The translations under genes and the position numbers were made by a program. Positions 60,442-64,000 of a DNA stretch of 64,000 nucleotides are shown here, piece by piece. The notes beneath the pieces were generated by a model. That model was not told the origin of the DNA and did not search any database. It saw only the letters and a program-made list of their open reading frames with translations. The stretch comes from Saprospiraceae bacterium. GTDB taxonomy: Bacteria > Bacteroidota > Bacteroidia > Chitinophagales > Saprospiraceae. The stretch is taken from the NCBI GenBank assembly GCA_016717105.1, contig JADKGF010000027.1:1-64000 (forward strand). Direction: 5' to 3'. Numbering within the stretch: position 1 is the stretch's first letter; each line of letters opens with the position of its first letter.

Positions 60442-61838
60442 TTATAATTTGCCTATTGATTTATAAAAATTGACTTTTGCTATACTTGCATCATAAAGTG
60501 CCTGAAAATAAGAACCACTAGCTCTTTGATATTCTGTATCTGTTTGGATTACTTCAAAACTTGAACCCAAACCAGCTTGGTATTTTTTGGTTGTGGATTG
60601 AAATACTGATTCTGCTAGTTCTAAATTTCTTTTTTGAACTTCAAGATTCAAGACAGCATTTCTCAAACTTGATTTCGCAATATTATTTTCTAGATCAATA
60701 TATTGTTTGAGTTGTGAAGAACTATTTTCGAGTTTCTCTATATTGAGCTTGACTTGTTGTATTCTGTTTTTATTCTGAAATCCGTCAAATAACGTTTGGT
60801 TTATACTCAGTCCTATCAATCCTGTATTGTATGCAAACCATGGGCTATTGCCACCGATAGCATAACTTTCATTTCGCTGCCCAGATCTTTGAAATTGGTA
60901 GAAAGCTGCCACTGTAGGCAAATAACTAAGTTTATATCTTTTCAAGTCAAGATTTTGCAATTTTTTAGCTACTTCCAAAGCTGCTATTTCACTGCGATTA
61001 TTATAATCAAGACTTTCATCCAAAGCCAAAATATCAGCTTGCAATTGATTAATCTCCAAGGTCTCAGTCAATATAACAGAATCTTGTTGCGGTATGCCCA
61101 ATGTATTTTTCAGCAAAGATTTACTCATCAAAATGCCGTTATTTATTTGATTTTGGGCAGTTTGGTATTATTGAGTGTAACGGAAAGTTTGTCGATATCA
61201 AGTTTTTCGGCAAATCCGTTTTTAAACATCTGCGTCATTTCATTATGGAGTTTTTCGAGGCGAATCATGGTCGCATCGATCACTGTTTTTTGAGATTGAG
61301 CTACAAGTACCGCGTAATATGCCTTCTGAATGGCCTCTTTTACTTTTTGTCTAGATATTTCGGTATTGGCTTTTGCCATTTCCAGTACCGTATTCCTAGC
61401 TTGCAACGCTACGAAAATATCTGGTTGGAATAAGAGTTGCTGCACACTGACACCATATTGATAATTTAACGGTGCAACAAATGATACTGGCTGAAATCCA
61501 AAACTTGCATCATTTACAGTAATCTTATTACCTTGGTCATCAGAAATACCTTCTTTTTCTAGCACCTGATATACTGAAATATCAGAAGTCGGAAAGATGA
61601 TTTTTGGCAAATTTGCATAGTAAGTCAATTGACCCGATGCAGATATCTGAGGATAGACAGAGCCAGTAATTTGTTTATTTTGGGCTTGTTGGATTTGTTC
61701 ATCCAATAGAAGATTCTTAATTTCAATTGCATTATTTAGTCCAAGATTTACAGCTTCAGATAGGGAAAGCGTCCTTACCTGCTGTGCATCAATTTGTACC
61801 AAAATGAAGCAAAAAATTATTAATAAATATTGTCTCAT
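60442..61838 (-). CDS. TolC-family outer membrane efflux protein (frame broken)
   Basis: The repaired protein has 465 residues: a signal peptide (ending IDAQ), then two long alpha-helical repeats typical of outer membrane factors, with SLSEAVNLGLNNAIEIKN at the N-terminus and SLRNAVLNLEVQKRNLELAE in the second repeat. The frame stops at 61143 after LPKIK because one A is missing in the run 61146-61148; repair reads LPKIKINNGILMSKSLLKN. The ATG overlaps the tetR stop (ATGA), so translation is coupled. It forms the outer channel of the pump encoded downstream. Confidence 0.92.
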
Positions 61839-62449
61839 AAATTAAAAAATGTTTTATGTTTTTCTTGGATTAATTGTACACCTTGATCAGAAGCTATTCC
61901 TTGTAAATGGTATCTGATCATTTCTTTTAGCAGCAAAATTTTGTCATATTCATCAATGGGAAACTTATCTTGATCTGCGATGGCCATTGATTTGATCACG
62001 TACAGTTTTGAAATGACTTTCGGGTTGAAATCTTTCCTATAAAGTGATTCTTTCTGCCCACGCACCAGGTTATTGAATATAGTTTGCTCGATAAAGGTAA
62101 AATGAACGTGTTCTATTTTTTTCCACGAACTGGGATGATATTTCTTCAAATCATAAATAATAGAAGGTGTCATCCCACGCAAGAACTTAATGATGTGCGT
62201 TGTTATATTTACCATTTCATCGATCGCATCGGATGATTCTAACTGAATAAGTTTGATATCCTTTTCGTCCTGCGCTAGATGTTTCTCTAATATATCTGAG
62301 ATCAAGTCGTCTTTGGTAGCCACACAATTGTAAATTGTCTTTTTTGATATTCCCAACTTTTTGGAAATATCATCCATGCTGACGCTTTTGATTCCATATT
62401 TTTGGAAAAGTTCGAAAGCAGAAGACAATAAAGTATCTTTGATGTTCAT
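61835..62449 (-). CDS. TetR-family regulator of the efflux operon
   Basis: A 204-residue repressor with an N-terminal helix-turn-helix (GIKSVSMDDISKKLGISKKTIYN, residues 18-40, given in part). The C-terminal ligand-binding part has no family I know. I chose ATG 62449 (MNIKDTLL) over the upstream in-frame codon at 62506, which would remove the promoter and operator. Its stop overlaps the tolC ATG. A perfect 9-bp inverted repeat just upstream (62468-62495) is the likely operator for self-control of the whole operon. Confidence 0.9.
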   Translation of the reverse strand: MNIKDTLLSSAFELFQKYGIKSVSMDDISKKLGISKKTIYNCVATKDDLISDILEKHLAQDEKDIKLIQLESSDAIDEMVNITTHIIKFLRGMTPSIIYDLKKYHPSSWKKIEHVHFTFIEQTIFNNLVRGQKESLYRKDFNPKVISKLYVIKSMAIADQDKFPIDEYDKILLLKEMIRYHLQGIASDQGVQLIQEKHKTFFNL

Positions 62450-62453
62450 GGCA

Positions 62454-62461
62454 CAAAGATA
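62454..62461 (-). promoter_or_regulatory. -7 element of the tetR-efflux operon (leaderless)
   Basis: TATCTTTG on the minus strand is a perfect TAnnTTTG match. It ends only four bases before the ATG at 62449, so the transcript would start at or near the first codon, giving a leaderless mRNA. Confidence 0.6.
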
Positions 62462-62467
62462 TAGTAT

Positions 62468-62495
62468 GGAAACTTTTATTGTGCTTAAAGTTTCC
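62468..62495. promoter_or_regulatory. Palindromic operator upstream of tetR
   Basis: GGAAACTTT (62468-62476) and AAAGTTTCC (62487-62495) form a perfect inverted repeat with a 10-base spacer. It spans the -33 region, just upstream of the -7 element, where a TetR dimer would block RNA polymerase. Confidence 0.7.
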
Positions 62496-62506
62496 TGAGT
62501 TTTCAA

Positions 62507-62949
62507 TTTATTAACAAAATTTTCGACTAGAGATAATTTTTTCCTGACGAAAGCATGATACTTAATGAATACAAATAAGGTGTACAGCTTTAATATCTAT
62601 AAGTTAATCCATGTTTATTTGATTTTTTTAAACCTGAATTATGCATTAGGATTCGTAGTAAGAAGTTAAATTGCAATAAATCAGCGACTTAAATTCGAAA
62701 AGCATACTGGGTGCTGGTTTATCAGTTAGCTCGTGTGCTGTAGCTGTGGTGGTATTTTATGGTAATATTAACGTGAACTGTCATCTAGGATACTTTAGTG
62801 CCCAATTTTGTTTGGTGCGCTCATTATATTAGATATTGGAGCGCTCGATACTGTGATAATGGTGAAATATCCGTGCAAATCGAGCTGATTTGACCTAAAT
62901 ATAGGCCATTTTATAGCCAAAATAGACGCTCAGCCCAGCAAATACCGAG
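62507..62949. other. Gene-free stretch before the palindrome array
   Basis: No convincing coding frame on either strand. It holds one arm of the dispersed CCTGAATTAT element (62633-62662) and otherwise nothing I can name. Together with the array it leaves nearly 0.9 kb without a gene. Confidence 0.6.
62633..62662 (+). repeat. Single arm of the dispersed CCTGAATTAT element
   Basis: CCTGAATTATGCATTAGG and the following ATTCGTAGTA match the left arm of the element at 29516 at about 23 of 28 positions, in the same orientation. No inverted partner was found nearby. Confidence 0.55.
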
Positions 62950-63277
62950 TCCGCAGCGGAGCAAGCTATCAAAATCCTATAAAAGTGTACTCCGGAACGG
63001 AGCAAGCCAACAAAATTGTATAATTTGTATCTCCCGAACGGAGGATACCTTCAAAAGTCTTTTTTTTGTATCTCCGTTGTGGATGAAGCCTTCAAATAAC
63101 TTTTTTAACTTGCTCCGTTTGGGAGCATTTGGATCAAATAGATTGGAAGCTTGCTCCTAAACGGGAGAAGCTTCCAAACAAAATTTACTATGGCATCCGT
63201 TCTGGAGCACAATGTTATCCAAATAATATTTGATGCTCCGTTTAGGGGCGGAATATAATTTTGATGATGTAATAGCA
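62950..63277. repeat. Array of eight 41-bp units, each with a small palindrome
   Basis: Palindromic cores of the form TCCG-NNN-CGGA begin at 62950, 62991, 63032, 63073, 63114, 63155, 63196 and 63237, a spacing of exactly 41 bases each time. All eight units keep TCC at positions 1-3 and GG at 9-10; most extend to GGAGCA, and an A-rich block (CAAAA) follows near position 22 in most. The rest has diverged. The unit is not a multiple of three and no frame runs through it, so it is not coding. It lies between the efflux operon and an orphan ORF. Confidence 0.85.
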
Positions 63278-63343
63278 ATCATAGTGCGTGTTGGTTGCCG
63301 ATGATTTTTTTATTCCAAATGCTAAAAAAAGCGAAAGTTTATA

Positions 63344-63351
63344 TATTTTTG
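63344..63351 (+). promoter_or_regulatory. -7 element candidate before the orphan ORF
   Basis: TATTTTTG fits TAnnTTTG and lies 49 bases before the ATG at 63401. No good -33 element is seen. Confidence 0.3.
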
Positions 63352-63400
63352 TGTCGCTGATAAACACGTTCGATGTAAGCAGAAAAAAAGAAATAAATAA

Positions 63401-63895
63401 ATGACAATAAGAAATGGATTATTTGCTGAATACGAAAATCTTGACTTAAAATTGGTCGAGACAAGAAGCGACGTTCCAATTCCTGATGATAAAAAGACGT
63501 TTTTACTTTGGTATCGAAATCTCAAAGATTGCCCATTTGAAGATTTTAAAGAAGATAAATTTGGGAATGGATTCTACAAAATTATTCCAATAAGTCAAAT
63601 TGAAAAAGCATTTCTTGTGTTTACATTTGGAAAATACAAGAAGTTGGACGTTGAAGTATTTGAAGGAAAAGAAAATAAAGTTGTAATTGCTTCCAGAAAT
63701 AAAATGGTTGCAGAAGAATTGAACATGATTAGAGTTGGTGAAGAGTGGTATCAAAAAGAAGTTGAAATTTCGGATTTAGATTTTCTTTGGGAAGAATCAA
63801 TCGAAATAAAAAAATCGAAAACTCTTTATGGAGAGATTTTGCAGTTGAACGAAATCTGGCAAGATAAAAGAGAAAAAATGAAATTAGAAAAATGA
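63401..63895 (+). CDS. Orphan hypothetical protein, possible gene cassette
   Basis: A 164-residue cytosolic protein without signal peptide or membrane segment, rich in Lys and Glu. It begins MTIRNGLFAEYENLDLKL and has aromatic patches such as FLLWYRNLKD and EEWYQKEVEISDLDFLWEE. I do not recognise a family; single small proteins of this type in cassettes are often immunity or unknown proteins, but that is a guess. The stop is followed after seven bases by an attC-like hairpin, and the array of palindromes lies upstream, so its surroundings differ from the housekeeping genes to the left. Confidence 0.65.
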   Translation: MTIRNGLFAEYENLDLKLVETRSDVPIPDDKKTFLLWYRNLKDCPFEDFKEDKFGNGFYKIIPISQIEKAFLVFTFGKYKKLDVEVFEGKENKVVIASRNKMVAEELNMIRVGEEWYQKEVEISDLDFLWEESIEIKKSKTLYGEILQLNEIWQDKREKMKLEK

Positions 63896-63902
63896 AGCCT
63901 AC

Positions 63903-63968
63903 ACCGAACAAAGTGCAGCCGTCCATAGCCAGCAAAAGCTGGCTACGGCGGCTGCACAGACGTTACCT
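63903..63968 (+). other. attC-like imperfect hairpin after the orphan ORF
   Basis: GTGCAGCCG (63913-63921) and TAGCCAGC (63926-63933) pair with GCTGGCTA (63938-63945) and CGGCTGCAC (63949-63957), with AAAA as the loop and an unequal internal bulge (TCCA against CGG). Outside the stem lie AAC (63907-63909) and GTT (63962-63964), placed like the outer R boxes of integron attC sites. The GTTACCT box departs from the canonical GTTRRRY. No T-run follows, so it is not an ordinary terminator. The GC content is well above the surroundings. Confidence 0.5.
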
Positions 63969-64000
63969 GCTATTATAGAGCGACACACCAACAACAGAAA

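Noticed and set aside
29516..62662. The two CCTGAATTAT copies as ends of one large transposon
   Set aside because: The matching arms are in the same orientation, and the 33 kb between them is ordinary chromosomal housekeeping and envelope genes without transposase.
62950..63277. CRISPR array
   Set aside because: The units are spaced regularly, but the repeats are degenerate apart from a short palindrome, there are no unique spacers between identical repeats, and no cas gene is near.
63913..63957. Rho-independent terminator of the orphan ORF
   Set aside because: The stem is strong but is followed by AGACGTTACC, with no T-run, and the bulged two-part stem with flanking AAC/GTT fits an attC-like site better.

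Overview
The window looks like a chromosomal piece of an AT-rich Bacteroidota bacterium, most likely from the Saprospiraceae/Saprospiria. The pointers are a giant HYR-domain protein with a dockerin-like pair and a type IX secretion (T9SS) sorting domain, two more large secreted proteins with T9SS tails (FG-GAP and LRR types), a PorV/PorQ-family protein, many lipoproteins with a Cys lipobox, a bacillithiol deacetylase, and promoters of the Bacteroidota type (-33 TTTG, -7 TAnnTTTG). No rRNA, tRNA, CRISPR array, transposase or prophage gene was seen.

Layout: 1-6.5 kb is the 3' part of the giant HYR adhesin and its terminator. 6.7-12.7 kb is mostly minus-strand housekeeping (DUF1826-like, dnaG, dapB, hscA) around a NadR-like kinase. 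12.9-18.9 kb holds a methylcrotonyl-CoA-type carboxyltransferase, a TlpA-like lipoprotein, a MazG-like pyrophosphatase and an FG-GAP secreted protein. 19-29.5 kb holds TerB-like, fabH, bshB1, M42 peptidase, pyrE, Nudix, mtgA, an AAA/DRTGG protein, ggt, a PorV-like protein and a SpoU methylase. 29.6-41.1 kb is an envelope and secreted-protein block: small lipoprotein, secreted GH13 amylase, DUF6029 beta-barrel plus Omp28-like lipoprotein, LRR protein, orphan TRAP binding protein. 41.3-45.3 kb has a membrane protein, a Crp/Fnr regulator, an SRPBCC protein, and a glycosyltransferase-LpxH pair. 45.5-50.9 kb has prolyl oligopeptidase, M20 dipeptidase, trmD and an OmpA lipoprotein. 51-55.6 kb has era, a conserved hypothetical, a CDF transporter, a thioesterase, a K+ channel and pdxH. 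55.7-62.5 kb is a tetR-tolC-adaptor-RND efflux operon with a clear palindromic operator. The right edge (62.5-64 kb) is accessory DNA: an exact-period 41-bp array of small palindromes, an orphan ORF, and an integron attC-like hairpin directly after it.

Thirteen genes are broken. Ten of them can be repaired by 20 single-base indels, 18 deletions and 2 insertions, nearly all in short homopolymers. After repair every gene length is a multiple of three and conserved motifs reappear (for example the Era switch region). Three more genes carry one in-frame stop with conserved sequence on both sides. This density in essential genes (era, dapB, fabH) points to long-read consensus errors rather than decay, so I annotate full-length genes and give the lesion positions.

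The most novel signals are the 41-bp palindrome array, the attC-like hairpin after the orphan ORF, and a dispersed element beginning CCTGAATTAT found as an imperfect palindrome near 29.5 kb and as a single arm near 62.6 kb.
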